Numbered from the stretch's first letter, positions 43,974 to 52,964 are shown. The stretch: DNA of 64,000 bases from Desulfonatronum lacustre DSM 10312 (GCF_000519265.1 NZ_KI912608.1:2513313-2577312); one strand, 5' to 3'. A program made the numbers and translations. Notes: generated from the letters alone by a model not told the origin.

Positions 43974-46538
43974 ATGAGACAATTGGAGATTGACGGAATG
44001 GACGGCAAAGGCGGAGCCGCGGTCAGCAGGCGATCGTTCGTCAAGGGCGCCGCCGCGGCGTGCGCCGGGTTGGCCGCGGGCGGGCCCGCGCTGCGCGCCC
44101 TGGTCCCGGACACGGCCCATGCCGGAGGCGCTTTGGCCGAGGGCAAATGGGTCAGCAGCTGTTGCGTGGGCTGTACGTCCTGGTGTTCCAAACAAGTTTA
44201 CGTGATCAACGGGCGGGCCGTGAAGATTCGCGGCAACCCGCATTCCAAGACCAACGGCATCAACTCCTGCCCTCGGGCGCACCTGGCCCTGCAGCAGGTT
44301 TACGACCCGGACCGGGTCAAGACGCCCATGAAGCGGACCAATCCCAAAAAAGGTCGGTATGAAGATCCCGGTTTCGTGCCCATCTCCTGGGACGAGGCCC
44401 TGGACATATTGGCGGACAAGATCATGGAACTGCGGGCCAACGACGAAACCCACAAGTTCATGCTCATGCGCGGGCGGTACACCGCGCTGAACGACCTCTT
44501 CTACGATCGGTTGCCGAAAATCATCGGTTCTCCGAACAACATCTCTCACAGCTCCATCTGCGCCGAGGCCGAGAAGATGCGCTACTTCCAGGAAGGGCAG
44601 TGGGCCTACATGCAGTACGACATCCCCAACACCCGCTACGTGCTGATCTGGGGCGCGGACCCGCTGGTGGCCAACCGCGGCGTCTCCTCGTACCTGAACA
44701 GTTGGGGCCGGGCCCTGGACAACGCGAGGATCGCCTCGGTGGAACCGCGGCTTTCCGGTACGGGCAGCAAGTGCGACGAATGGTTGCCGGTCAAGCCGGG
44801 CTACGACGGCGCTCTGGCCTCGGCCATGGCCCATACCATCCTGGTGGAGGGAATGTGGTACAAACCTTTTGTCGGCGACTTCTTCGACGGCGAGAACAAG
44901 TTCATCCCCGGACAGGAGATCAATGAGTTCACCTTTCTGGAGGAACATACCCACGGTCTGGCGAAGTGGTGGAACCTGTATCTGAAGGACGCCACCCCGG
45001 AATGGGCCGAACCGCTCTGCGGCATTCCGGCGGACCAGATCAGGCGCGTGGCTCTGGGCTTCGCCGCGGCGGCTCCGAACTGCATTTCCTGGGTCGGCGG
45101 CGGTCCGGCCATGCAACCCCGTGGAACGTACGGCTGTCTGGCGGCCAACGCCTTGAACGGTCTGGTGGGCGGCTGCGACAACCTGGGCGGTGTCCTTACC
45201 TACAATTCCCGCAGTTACCAAGGGTTTCCCTCACCTAACGATTTCATGGACGAAATGGCCCAAACCAATTCAAAGAAAGAAAAGATCGACCAGCGTGGTC
45301 GCTTGGAATGGCCCAATCTGGCCAGTGGACGGTCCGGAGGCGGCGTGAACACCAACAACGTGGCTGACGCGATCATCAACGAGGACCCCAACGAGATCAA
45401 AGTGGCCATGGGCTATTTCAATAATTTTGCCTTTTCCTGCCCAGGCACCGGACGCTGGGATCAAGCCCTGTCCAAGATCGACTTTTTCGCCCACATGACC
45501 ACCCATGCTTCGGAAATGAGTTTTTACGCGGATATCGTGTTGCCGGTGAACCATTGCATGTTCGAGTCTTGGGGAACTTTGGACAATTCCAGCAACGGGT
45601 ATCGGTCCGTGAGCCTGATGCAGCCGGCCATTGAGCGGCTCTGGGACACCAAGAGCATGGAAACGGAAATTCCCTGGCTGCTGGGCGAGAAATTGGCCCA
45701 GCGCGGGTTCGACAACCTGTTGCGCTACTATCAAGCCGTCGTGGACCCGGAAACCGGTAAAGCGCCCACCAATGAAAAGGAATTCGAACTGTACGCCATC
45801 AAGCACCGGATGCAGCATTTCTGGGACCCGGCCCAGAGCAAGGGGGGCGACAAATTCTCCGGTTGGGAAGAGTTCGTGGAAGTCGGGGTCTGGAACTCCG
45901 ATCCCTATGCGTATCGGGCCCGGTGGAGCAACATGGGCACCAAAACCGGGAAGTTCGAATTCTACAGCGAGACCCTGAAGGATTCGTTGGAGAAGCACGC
46001 CGAGCGGCACAACACCACCGTGGACCACGTTCTGGAGGTTTGCAACTACGAGGCCCGGGGCGAAATGGCCTTCATCCCCCACCATGAGGAACCCTACGAA
46101 TGGGGCGACTCAGGTGAATATCCCTTCAAGTTCGTGGATTACAAGGCCCGCCTGAACCGGGAAGGTCGGAGTTCCAATTGCCCCTGGTATCTCCAGCTCA
46201 AGGACCTGGACCCTGGGGACAAGTCCTATGAGGACGTGGCCAAGCTGAATCCCATTGACGGCGAACGCCTGGGCATCAAGTCCGGGGACAAGATCCGACT
46301 GACCACGCCCACGGGCAGCATCGTCTGCACCGCCTCCCTCTGGGAAGGCGCCAAACCCGGCACCGTGGCCAAATGTTTCGGTCAGGGACACTGGGCCTAT
46401 GGTCGCTACGCGGCCAAGGTCTTCGGCAAGGAGGCCCTGGGAGCGAACAACAACGACATCATCCCGGTGGACTATGACCGGTTGAGCGGTTCCACGGCCT
46501 ACTACGGCCACATCCGGCTGAAAGTCGAAAAGGTCTAG
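43974..46538 (+). CDS. Tat-exported molybdopterin oxidoreductase, polysulfide/thiosulfate reductase type
   Basis: An 854-residue catalytic subunit. Tat signal SRRSFVKG near residue 18; [4Fe-4S] ligands at Cys64, Cys67, Cys71 and Cys99; the probable Mo-ligand is Cys196 in NISHSSICAEAEK, as in PsrA/PhsA-like enzymes. The middle region has GADPLVANRG and VEPRLSGTGSKCDEWLPVKPG typical of DMSO-reductase family proteins, and the C-terminal domain ends GHWAYGRYAAKVFGK. With the next two genes it makes the common A-B-C sulfur-oxyanion reductase set. Direction (reduction versus oxidation) and substrate cannot be decided. AAGGAGGAGCC precedes the ATG. Confidence 0.9.
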   Translation: MRQLEIDGMDGKGGAAVSRRSFVKGAAAACAGLAAGGPALRALVPDTAHAGGALAEGKWVSSCCVGCTSWCSKQVYVINGRAVKIRGNPHSKTNGINSCPRAHLALQQVYDPDRVKTPMKRTNPKKGRYEDPGFVPISWDEALDILADKIMELRANDETHKFMLMRGRYTALNDLFYDRLPKIIGSPNNISHSSICAEAEKMRYFQEGQWAYMQYDIPNTRYVLIWGADPLVANRGVSSYLNSWGRALDNARIASVEPRLSGTGSKCDEWLPVKPGYDGALASAMAHTILVEGMWYKPFVGDFFDGENKFIPGQEINEFTFLEEHTHGLAKWWNLYLKDATPEWAEPLCGIPADQIRRVALGFAAAAPNCISWVGGGPAMQPRGTYGCLAANALNGLVGGCDNLGGVLTYNSRSYQGFPSPNDFMDEMAQTNSKKEKIDQRGRLEWPNLASGRSGGGVNTNNVADAIINEDPNEIKVAMGYFNNFAFSCPGTGRWDQALSKIDFFAHMTTHASEMSFYADIVLPVNHCMFESWGTLDNSSNGYRSVSLMQPAIERLWDTKSMETEIPWLLGEKLAQRGFDNLLRYYQAVVDPETGKAPTNEKEFELYAIKHRMQHFWDPAQSKGGDKFSGWEEFVEVGVWNSDPYAYRARWSNMGTKTGKFEFYSETLKDSLEKHAERHNTTVDHVLEVCNYEARGEMAFIPHHEEPYEWGDSGEYPFKFVDYKARLNREGRSSNCPWYLQLKDLDPGDKSYEDVAKLNPIDGERLGIKSGDKIRLTTPTGSIVCTASLWEGAKPGTVAKCFGQGHWAYGRYAAKVFGKEALGANNNDIIPVDYDRLSGSTAYYGHIRLKVEKV

Positions 46539-46550
46539 GAGGATAGATAT

Positions 46551-47303
46551 ATGGCACGATATGCTATGGTCATAGATTTGCAGCAGTGTACGGGTTGCGG
46601 CGGGTGCATCATCGCCTGCATGAACGAGAACAACCTGCCCGAGGGGGTGCGTTGGTCCGGGAAGATGACCGAGACCTTGGGCAGATATCCTTTTGTCCGC
46701 TACCACTACCGGCCAACGCTGTGCAATCACTGCGAGAACGCGCCGTGCGTACGCGGCTGCCCGACCAAGGCCCTGCATAAGGCCGAGGGCGGGATCACGG
46801 CTCATGATCCCAACAAGTGCATCGGCTGCCGGTACTGCATGGTCAACTGCCCCTATGGGGTGATCCATTACAACTGGCGCAAACCGCATGCCGAGTGGGA
46901 AGACACTACGGCCGTAATTCCCGGCGGCACGTCGACTCCCGTGGAAACGGTCCGTCGAGCCGGGGCCAAGGGCTGGCCGATCCAGAATCCGGACCCCGAC
47001 GCCACGTACGCCTCGATCCGGCCCACCGGCGTGGTGGAGAAATGCACTTTTTGCCACCACCGGGTGGTCAACGGCGAGTTGCCTTATTGCGTGGAGGCCT
47101 GTCCGGCCAATGCCCGAATTTTCGGCGACCTGGACGACCCCCGAAGCAAGGTCAACCAACTCCTGGGCATGTTTCGGGCCGAGCGACTGCGCGAGGAATT
47201 GGGCACCCGGCCCCGGGTCTACTACATCCGAGAGTTCTGTCCCTGCGCTTACGAACCGGGCAAGGGCATGGTCCAGGCTGACGTCCAAAACGCAATCGCA
47301 TAA
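46551..47303 (+). CDS. Four-cluster ferredoxin subunit (PsrB/NrfC type)
   Basis: A 250-residue periplasmic-side electron-transfer subunit. The four ferredoxin-type clusters are visible: CTGCGGCIIAC, CNHCENAPCVRGCP, CIGCRYCMVNCP and CTFCHHRVVNG...CVEACP. It has no signal peptide and should be co-exported with the Tat-carrying catalytic subunit. Spacing to its neighbours is 12 and 18 bases. Confidence 0.93.
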   Translation: MARYAMVIDLQQCTGCGGCIIACMNENNLPEGVRWSGKMTETLGRYPFVRYHYRPTLCNHCENAPCVRGCPTKALHKAEGGITAHDPNKCIGCRYCMVNCPYGVIHYNWRKPHAEWEDTTAVIPGGTSTPVETVRRAGAKGWPIQNPDPDATYASIRPTGVVEKCTFCHHRVVNGELPYCVEACPANARIFGDLDDPRSKVNQLLGMFRAERLREELGTRPRVYYIREFCPCAYEPGKGMVQADVQNAIA

Positions 47304-47321
47304 TCCACGCGGAGGTGAACT

Positions 47322-48437
47322 ATGAGTAAGGTATGGTTTGGTCTGTTGGGCGTCGGTTTGCTGTTCGGCCTGTTCAGCGCCCTGACCGTGGTCTCCCGTG
47401 GGCTGGGGGTCTACAACGCCAACGACGTGACCTTCTGGGTCCTGCCCATGTCCGGGTATCTGTTCTTCGCCCTGACTGCGGCCGGATTGACGTTTCTGTC
47501 TTCCCTGCCCTCGGTGTTCGGGATGAAGCAGTACTACCCCATTGCCAAGCGGGCCTCGCTGCTGGCCGGGGCGGCCCTGGTGGTTGGCGTGATGTGCAAG
47601 GGTCTGGATCTGGGCCCGCTGTCCACGCTGCTGAACACCGTGTACCTGGCATTGTCCCCCAACCTGTATTCGCCCGTCTGGTGGATGGCCGTGCTCTACG
47701 GAATCTACATCGCCATCGTGGCCTTAAAGTTCTTCACCATTCACAAAGGCCGATGGCATTCCACGGGCGGAAAGACCGCCGGGTTGTTGGCCCTGCTGTT
47801 GATGTTCATGTCCTACACCGCCCTGAGCATCGTCTTCGGGACCGCGGACGCCCGCCCGGCCTTTTTCGGGCATTTTACGGCCCTGTACTTCGCGGTGACC
47901 GCCGTGACCTGCGGCATGGCCGTGATCGTCCTGGCCACTTTCGTGCATTTCGCCGTTACCGGCGGCATGCCCAAGGAGCAGGAGCCGCTTTTCAACAACA
48001 TCATCAAGCTGTTCACCGTGTTGCTGGCGGTTTCCCTTTTCGTCTTCATCCTGCGCGCCGTGATCGGTTACACATCCCTGCAGGAAGCCTTTGACGGGTT
48101 CCGGCACATCGCCTCAACGGCCATCTATCAGATCGAATTGTGGGTCGGCCTGCTCATTCCGCTGCTGCTGATGCTCATCCCCGCGATCCGGGCCTCCACG
48201 GCAGGCAGAATCCTGGCTTCGGCCATGGTCCTGGTGGGCATGTTCTTCGGCAGGCTGGTGATGCTTCTCTCGGCCCAGGTCAAACCCATCGGCGTATTGG
48301 CGGAAAACAGGCCGGAATTTGTCTCCTACTTTCCGAGCATGTACGAATTCGGGATCATCATCCTGGCATTCTCCCTGTCCATGCTGATCTATTCCATTGG
48401 AGTCAAATACTGGAACCTCGAAGCCACCCCGGAGTAG
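47322..48437 (+). CDS. NrfD/PsrC-type membrane anchor
   Basis: A 371-residue integral membrane subunit with about eight to ten helices; SPVWWMAVLYGIYIAIVALKFF and GLLIPLLLMLIPAIRAS are family-like. It exchanges electrons with the quinone pool. The operon ends in a strong terminator at 48451. Confidence 0.9.
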   Translation: MSKVWFGLLGVGLLFGLFSALTVVSRGLGVYNANDVTFWVLPMSGYLFFALTAAGLTFLSSLPSVFGMKQYYPIAKRASLLAGAALVVGVMCKGLDLGPLSTLLNTVYLALSPNLYSPVWWMAVLYGIYIAIVALKFFTIHKGRWHSTGGKTAGLLALLLMFMSYTALSIVFGTADARPAFFGHFTALYFAVTAVTCGMAVIVLATFVHFAVTGGMPKEQEPLFNNIIKLFTVLLAVSLFVFILRAVIGYTSLQEAFDGFRHIASTAIYQIELWVGLLIPLLLMLIPAIRASTAGRILASAMVLVGMFFGRLVMLLSAQVKPIGVLAENRPEFVSYFPSMYEFGIIILAFSLSMLIYSIGVKYWNLEATPE

Positions 48438-48450
48438 GCTCCTCCTGGGT

Positions 48451-48500
48451 ACGGCCCGCGCCCGGACATCGGGTTCGGGCGCGGGCCGTGTTTTCTATTT
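48451..48500 (+). terminator. Rho-independent terminator of the molybdoenzyme operon
   Basis: ACGGCCCGCGCCCG, an 11-base loop and CGGGCGCGGGCCGT make a perfect 14-bp stem, followed by GTTTTCTATTTTC. Genes beyond it (chaperone and redox genes) are probably transcribed separately. Confidence 0.88.
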
Positions 48501-48563
48501 TCAGGACGGGGCGGCAATTCCTTCAATCCCGCAAAGAACCCGGAAAGAGCTGGATTACAAGGG

Positions 48564-48692
48564 ATAACGACATCGAAATCGAAATCGCTATCGAAATCGA
48601 AATCGAAATCGAAACAAACCTGTTGTCGTTATACATTGAGACAAGCCTTTTGAAGACCGATTTCGATCCCGATTTCGATTTCGATAGCGATC
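48564..48692. repeat. Hexamer inverted-array element A4
   Basis: Left array ATCGAAATCGAAATCGC... and right array GATTTCGATTTCGATAG... in opposite orientation, with a long loop. The left array is itself flanked by ATAACGACA (48564) and its complement TGTCGTTAT (48624). The loop differs from A1 and A3. Confidence 0.82.
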
Positions 48693-48752
48693 CAATAGCT
48701 GAGAGGATCGAGAACATATCTGTTGTAAAAAAAGCACCCACGGAGACCATTC

Positions 48753-49439
48753 ATGCCCGACCCGAACATCATCGCCCGGTTGGAGACCTATAAAGCCTTG
48801 GCCGGGTGCTTCTTTCCCCCGGACGACCACTTGCCGCAAAACGTGGAAAATCTGGCGGCTCATGCACCGACCTGGGTCACGGGAATTCAGGATTCGGCCT
48901 TGACCATGCTGGAAAGTCTGCCCGGCGACGAGCAGGGCCGCGAGGCGCTCAGGGTGGAGCATGCCAAGCTTTTTTTCGGGCCTTTTGAAGTCCTGGCTCC
49001 GCCCTTTGGGTCGGTCTATTTCCATGTGAACAAGATGCTCTCCCACGAAAGCATCGACGACGCGGCGGAGCGCTACCGGGAAGCCGGGGTGACCAGCGCT
49101 CCGGACGGCGGGAACCCGCCGGATCATATCACCGCGGAACTGGAGTTCATGTACTACCTTCTGTTTCAGGAACACGCCGCCCTGTGTCGGGACGACGTTA
49201 CGGTCGCCCGAGAATGGCGGGATCGCAGGACGGACTTCTTCCCCATCCATCTGGGAGCCTGGGGGCCGCTGTTCGCCGACCGGGTGATATCCTTCGCGCA
49301 ATCGCCGTTTTACAAACACCTGGGGCTTGTCGCCAGGGATATTTTGAAGACGGAGTTCCTCCTGACGACCGGCACAGTGGAGGCGGAACGGGTCGGGAGG
49401 TCGACGGGAGCCATGGCTGCACCGAGCATGCCCGGATAA
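48753..49439 (+). CDS. TorD-family molybdoenzyme chaperone
   Basis: A 228-residue cytoplasmic protein. Typical motifs are YKALAGCFFPPDDHLP, RVEHAKLFFGPFEVLAPPFGSVYF, and ELEFMYYLLFQEHAAL. It most likely binds the Tat signal of the molybdoenzyme at 43974 and assists cofactor insertion. GGAG lies 8 bases before the ATG. The stop falls in the first of two 19-base tandem repeats. Confidence 0.88.
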   Translation: MPDPNIIARLETYKALAGCFFPPDDHLPQNVENLAAHAPTWVTGIQDSALTMLESLPGDEQGREALRVEHAKLFFGPFEVLAPPFGSVYFHVNKMLSHESIDDAAERYREAGVTSAPDGGNPPDHITAELEFMYYLLFQEHAALCRDDVTVAREWRDRRTDFFPIHLGAWGPLFADRVISFAQSPFYKHLGLVARDILKTEFLLTTGTVEAERVGRSTGAMAAPSMPG

Positions 49440-49459
49440 ACCGAGCATGCCCGGATAAA
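49422..49459 (+). repeat. Perfect 19-bp tandem duplication
   Basis: CCGAGCATGCCCGGATAAA occurs twice back to back. The first copy holds the TorD stop; the second is a free intergenic duplicate. A recent slippage event. Confidence 0.9.
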
Positions 49460-49483
49460 GCGTCAACCTCCGAAGGAGGAACA

Positions 49484-50674
49484 ATGTCGGACACCATCCC
49501 GAGGAGCGCTCTGATCCTGCTGGGAAGCATCTGGATGATCGCGGCGCTGTCGCTTCTTCCCCGCACCGTCGTCACGCCGGCCCATGCCGCCCTGTCCGAT
49601 TATCAGCGGATAATCTCACTGCCCAAACCGGCGCCCTCCGACATTCTTTCCGGAACGCAAGACCTGCCCGTGCTGGTAAATACCGGCATCGAATCCTGTC
49701 CGCCCTGCCAGCGCATGGCCTCTTCGCTGCTGGAACTGCACCGCGACTACGGCCATGTTTTTCTGACCTTCTACTACGATACCCAGAAAGAACCGCGGGC
49801 CCTGACGCTATTTCAATCCCCGACCGTGCCGACCCAGATATTCTATGCCGCGGACGGGACCGAACTGCACCGCAACGAGGGCTTTCTGTCCAAACACCAT
49901 ATTTTGGAACAGTGGCGCGAGTTGGGAGTGGTCGTCCAACCCGTCGGAAGAGTAGCTTCGATCCGGGACCGACTCTCCTTCGAGAACATGCTGTCCTCGT
50001 TGACTTTGGCGGTCCGGGGGGCCGCGCCCACGGCCATGCTGGCCGCGTTTTTCTGGGGCGTGTTGAGCATCGTGCTCAGCCCCTGTCACCTGGCGGGCAT
50101 CCCCCTGATCGTCGGCTACATCAACGGTCGAAAGGTCGAGACCTCCGGCCGGGCCATGTCCTTGTCCCTGCTTTTCGGCCTGGGCATTCTGGGGAGCATC
50201 GTGGTGGTAGGGATCGTCACGGCCACGGCCGGTCGGTTGCTGGGCGACCTGGGCCCGTTGCCCTACTATATTTTGAGCGGAGTGTTCATCCTTTTCGGAC
50301 TGAACCTGACCGGACTGGTGCCCATGGGATGCCTGGTTCCGGAGAAGCTGCTCTCCGATATGCCCCGGAAAAGAGGGGCCTTGGCCCTGGGGTTGATTCT
50401 GGGCATCGGCCTGGGGCCGTGCACCTTCGTGTACATGGCCCCCATCCTGGGCTTGACCATGGCCATGGCCGCCACGGACCTGTTCTACGGCCTGCTGCTG
50501 CTCCTGCTTTTCGCGGTGGGCCACTGCCTGTTCCTGATGCTGGCCGGGATGTCGCCGCGGTTCATCCAGTTTTTCCTGCGCTGGAACGAGCGCTCCCTGA
50601 GCGCTTCCGTGTTGAAGAAGATTTGCGGAGCGCTGCTGATTCTGGGCGGAGCCTACTTGGCGTTTACGATATGA
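49484..50674 (+). CDS. Thioredoxin-CcdA (DsbD-like) fusion
   Basis: A 396-residue membrane thiol-disulfide protein. Signal-like helix, then a thioredoxin fold with CPPC at residues 72-75 and VPTQIFYAADGTELHR, then a CcdA-type membrane domain with SPCHLAGIPLIVGYINGR and GPCTFVYMAPIL supplying the paired membrane Cys. The order thioredoxin-first is the reverse of classical DsbD. It is a fused version of the separate proteins at 54542 and 55106. A strong GAAGGAGGAACA precedes ATG. Likely role: passing electrons from the cytoplasm to the periplasmic side near the molybdoenzyme. Confidence 0.88.
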   Translation: MSDTIPRSALILLGSIWMIAALSLLPRTVVTPAHAALSDYQRIISLPKPAPSDILSGTQDLPVLVNTGIESCPPCQRMASSLLELHRDYGHVFLTFYYDTQKEPRALTLFQSPTVPTQIFYAADGTELHRNEGFLSKHHILEQWRELGVVVQPVGRVASIRDRLSFENMLSSLTLAVRGAAPTAMLAAFFWGVLSIVLSPCHLAGIPLIVGYINGRKVETSGRAMSLSLLFGLGILGSIVVVGIVTATAGRLLGDLGPLPYYILSGVFILFGLNLTGLVPMGCLVPEKLLSDMPRKRGALALGLILGIGLGPCTFVYMAPILGLTMAMAATDLFYGLLLLLLFAVGHCLFLMLAGMSPRFIQFFLRWNERSLSASVLKKICGALLILGGAYLAFTI

Positions 50675-50699
50675 CGCGGGCGACACATACGGAGGAAAG

Positions 50700-51059
50700 A
50701 TGAGTCGTACAGCCGTTATGCTGCATGACAACGCCGAGGAAGTCTCCCGGGTGGAGCGCTTGTTGGCCGGTCATCGCCTGCGTTTGTTGCGCTGCGAGCA
50801 GGTCGATGAACTGGAGCAGCTTCTGACGACCTGCCGGGAATGCTTGGTGCTGCTCAACCTGGAGATCAACGGGGTGGACAACGAGCTGCTGCGCCGCGTG
50901 AGCAAGGCCTGTGATCAGGTCCAAATCATCGGCATTTCCAGACGACCCTATCATCCTGAACTGGAGCAGGCCTTGCGCTCACATCTTCGGGCCGTGATCG
51001 CCCGGCCCATTGACGACGACGAACTGACTCTGTGCCTGCGAGGAGCCATGGATTTATGA
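50700..51059 (+). CDS. Pseudo-receiver domain protein
   Basis: A 119-residue stand-alone receiver-like domain. The place of the phosphoacceptor reads LLNLEING, so Asp is replaced by Asn, and the KP motif is RP (IARPID). It probably works without phosphorylation. The start of the next gene overlaps its stop by four bases. Confidence 0.65.
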   Translation: MSRTAVMLHDNAEEVSRVERLLAGHRLRLLRCEQVDELEQLLTTCRECLVLLNLEINGVDNELLRRVSKACDQVQIIGISRRPYHPELEQALRSHLRAVIARPIDDDELTLCLRGAMDL

Positions 51060-51949
51060 GACGCGGACTTGATGTACACGCGATGTCCCGAACGGGAAAT
51101 CGTTTGGCGGGAAAACGTTTGGTTTGGGCGCTGGTCTGTCTGCTGTTTGTTGCGGCAACGCCGGCATTCAGCCAGAACAGCGAGGCGTTGCGGATCTCCG
51201 GAGCGACAACGATCCAGCCCTTGGTGGAGCAATTGGCCGAGGAGTTCCGGGAGGGCACCGGACGGACGGTCAGGGTCCAGGGAGGCGGCAGTCTGACCGG
51301 GGTTGTGGACGCCATGGAAGGAACGTCCCAGATCGGCATGGTTTCGCGGGCTTTGTCGGAAGAGGAAAAGGAGCGATTGGAGTACGTGACCATCGGCTTG
51401 GACGTCCTGGTGGTCATCGTCAACAGCCGCAATCCGCTGCGTGAGGTGGACAAGCAAACCGTGATCGACCTGTTCACGGGCCGGATCACGAACTGGAGCG
51501 AGCTGACGGCATGGGATCGTGAAGTGGTCCTGGTGAACAAGGAAATGGGCCGCAGCACTTTGGAACTCTTTGAAGAGTACAGCGGTGTCCACCACCGGGG
51601 CAGCCCCACGGAGGGCCCCAACGGACGGGTCGCGCCGCAAGCCTATGAAATCGCCTCCAACCTGGACGGAGCCACCCTGGTGGGTGGGATTCCCGGAGCC
51701 GTGGGCTACATGTCCCTGGGCACGTCGCTCTATCTGCTGGACAAGGGCATGCCCATCAAGATTCTCGTCCTGAACGGCCATGACCCGACCACGGAAAACG
51801 TCATCTCCAGCGGATATCCCATCGTCCGGGAACTGAACCTGGTCTATCTGAAAAGCAACGAGCCGGACGTGAGGGCGTTTCTGGACTTCTGTCTCGGTCC
51901 GCGCGGTCGGGAAGTGGTCCGGGAGTTCAGATACCTTCTCGTTGATTAG
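51056..51949 (+). CDS. PstS-like phosphate-binding-type periplasmic protein
   Basis: A 297-residue exported protein (signal ending VAATPAFSQ). Matches the PstS/SphX-like fold: ISGATTIQPLVEQLAEEF, VQGGGSLTGVVDAMEG, IGMVSRALSEEEKE, VIDLFTGRITNWSEL and NKEMGRST. The phosphate ABC transporter genes are not adjacent. In this setting it may be a sensor or a binder of another oxyanion; that is inference. Confidence 0.85.
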   Translation: MRRGLDVHAMSRTGNRLAGKRLVWALVCLLFVAATPAFSQNSEALRISGATTIQPLVEQLAEEFREGTGRTVRVQGGGSLTGVVDAMEGTSQIGMVSRALSEEEKERLEYVTIGLDVLVVIVNSRNPLREVDKQTVIDLFTGRITNWSELTAWDREVVLVNKEMGRSTLELFEEYSGVHHRGSPTEGPNGRVAPQAYEIASNLDGATLVGGIPGAVGYMSLGTSLYLLDKGMPIKILVLNGHDPTTENVISSGYPIVRELNLVYLKSNEPDVRAFLDFCLGPRGREVVREFRYLLVD

Positions 51950-51963
51950 GGAGGGCCGGAAAT

Positions 51964-52485
51964 ATGCGAAACGTTACCCGTACAGCCAAAGTATATCGGA
52001 AAACGAGCGGTGTTGGGCGTGGAATATTTGCATCCTTGTCGGCGCTCCTGCTCGCCATGACCCTGCTCGGGGCCGGCTGCACCCAACAAGACGGCGCGGA
52101 GCAGGAGAAGCTGGACCAGGAACAGTTGGCCATGCTCCTGCAGTTCGAGCGCAAAGTCATCCAGGTCCAGCAGGCCGTCAAAAGCGGAATCCTGACCGAT
52201 GACTCGGCCTACCTCGTCATGGCGGCCCAAGTCTCCCTGGAGGTCTTCGACCTGCTGGACCAGATCAAGGCCGCTTTCCCGGACGCGGCGGCCCTGGAGA
52301 AATCCTACCAGGACTTCTACGCCAAGCTGCTGACCATCGTCACCCTCTTCTTCGAAAACCGCCTGGAACGCGGCCGAGCCACGCTCATGGAACTGGAGGA
52401 AAGCCACGTCTTCATCTACGGCAAACTGCGGGCCATCATGAGCACGGCCACCGGCGACGGTTGCGTACCGTGTTTTTCGCAATAG
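51964..52485 (+). CDS. Lipoprotein with helical body and terminal CVPC
   Basis: 173 residues: lipobox LGAGC near residue 39, then a helical domain (EQEKLDQEQLAMLLQFERKV, VSLEVFDLLDQIKAAFPD, YQDFYAKLLTIVTLFFENRL) and, at the very end, GDGCVPCFSQ. The CxxC is unusual at a C-terminus and suggests a thiol-redox or metal function in the periplasm. No family recognised. Last gene of the group started by the thioredoxin-CcdA fusion. Confidence 0.7.
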   Translation: MRNVTRTAKVYRKTSGVGRGIFASLSALLLAMTLLGAGCTQQDGAEQEKLDQEQLAMLLQFERKVIQVQQAVKSGILTDDSAYLVMAAQVSLEVFDLLDQIKAAFPDAAALEKSYQDFYAKLLTIVTLFFENRLERGRATLMELEESHVFIYGKLRAIMSTATGDGCVPCFSQ

Positions 52486-52508
52486 GCGTGGTGGGCGCGG
52501 CTTGTGAC

Positions 52509-52937
52509 TCAGCCGAGGGCTTCCGGCAAAGTCCGCACGTAGTCCCGGATTTCGTCGCGCACCCGGCGGTAGTGGTCCAGGGCCTCTTCCTCGGATTGGG
52601 CGGTCTCCGCGAGTTTGGGAGGGTCGTCGAAGCCGACGTGGAGTCGCTTCGTCTTGGCGGGGAAAAAGGGGCAGGTTTCCTGGGCGTGGCCGCACAGGGT
52701 GATCACGTAGTCGAATTCCTGTTCCGGCAGTTCGTCCACGGTCTTGGAACGAAATCCACTGATATCCACCCCGGCCTCGGCCATGACCCGCACGGCGTGC
52801 GGATTGAGCCCGTGCTTCTCGATGCCCGCGGAAAAGGCATCGACCACGTCGCCCTTGAGGTGCTTGGTCCAGCCTTCGGCCATCTGGCTGCGACAGGAAT
52901 TGCCGGTGCAGAGAAAGAGAATCTTGACCTTGGACAT
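52509..52937 (-). CDS. arsC: Thioredoxin-dependent arsenate reductase
   Basis: A 142-residue LMW-phosphatase-fold arsenate reductase. The P-loop CTGNSCRS contains Cys10; the redox pair Cys82 and Cys89 sits in LCGHAQETCP, exactly as in thioredoxin-linked ArsC. Converts arsenate to arsenite for efflux by Acr3. Confidence 0.94.
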   Translation of the reverse strand: MSKVKILFLCTGNSCRSQMAEGWTKHLKGDVVDAFSAGIEKHGLNPHAVRVMAEAGVDISGFRSKTVDELPEQEFDYVITLCGHAQETCPFFPAKTKRLHVGFDDPPKLAETAQSEEEALDHYRRVRDEIRDYVRTLPEALG

Positions 52938-52964
52938 GATTTCCTCCGTTGGTTTACGGTTCGG

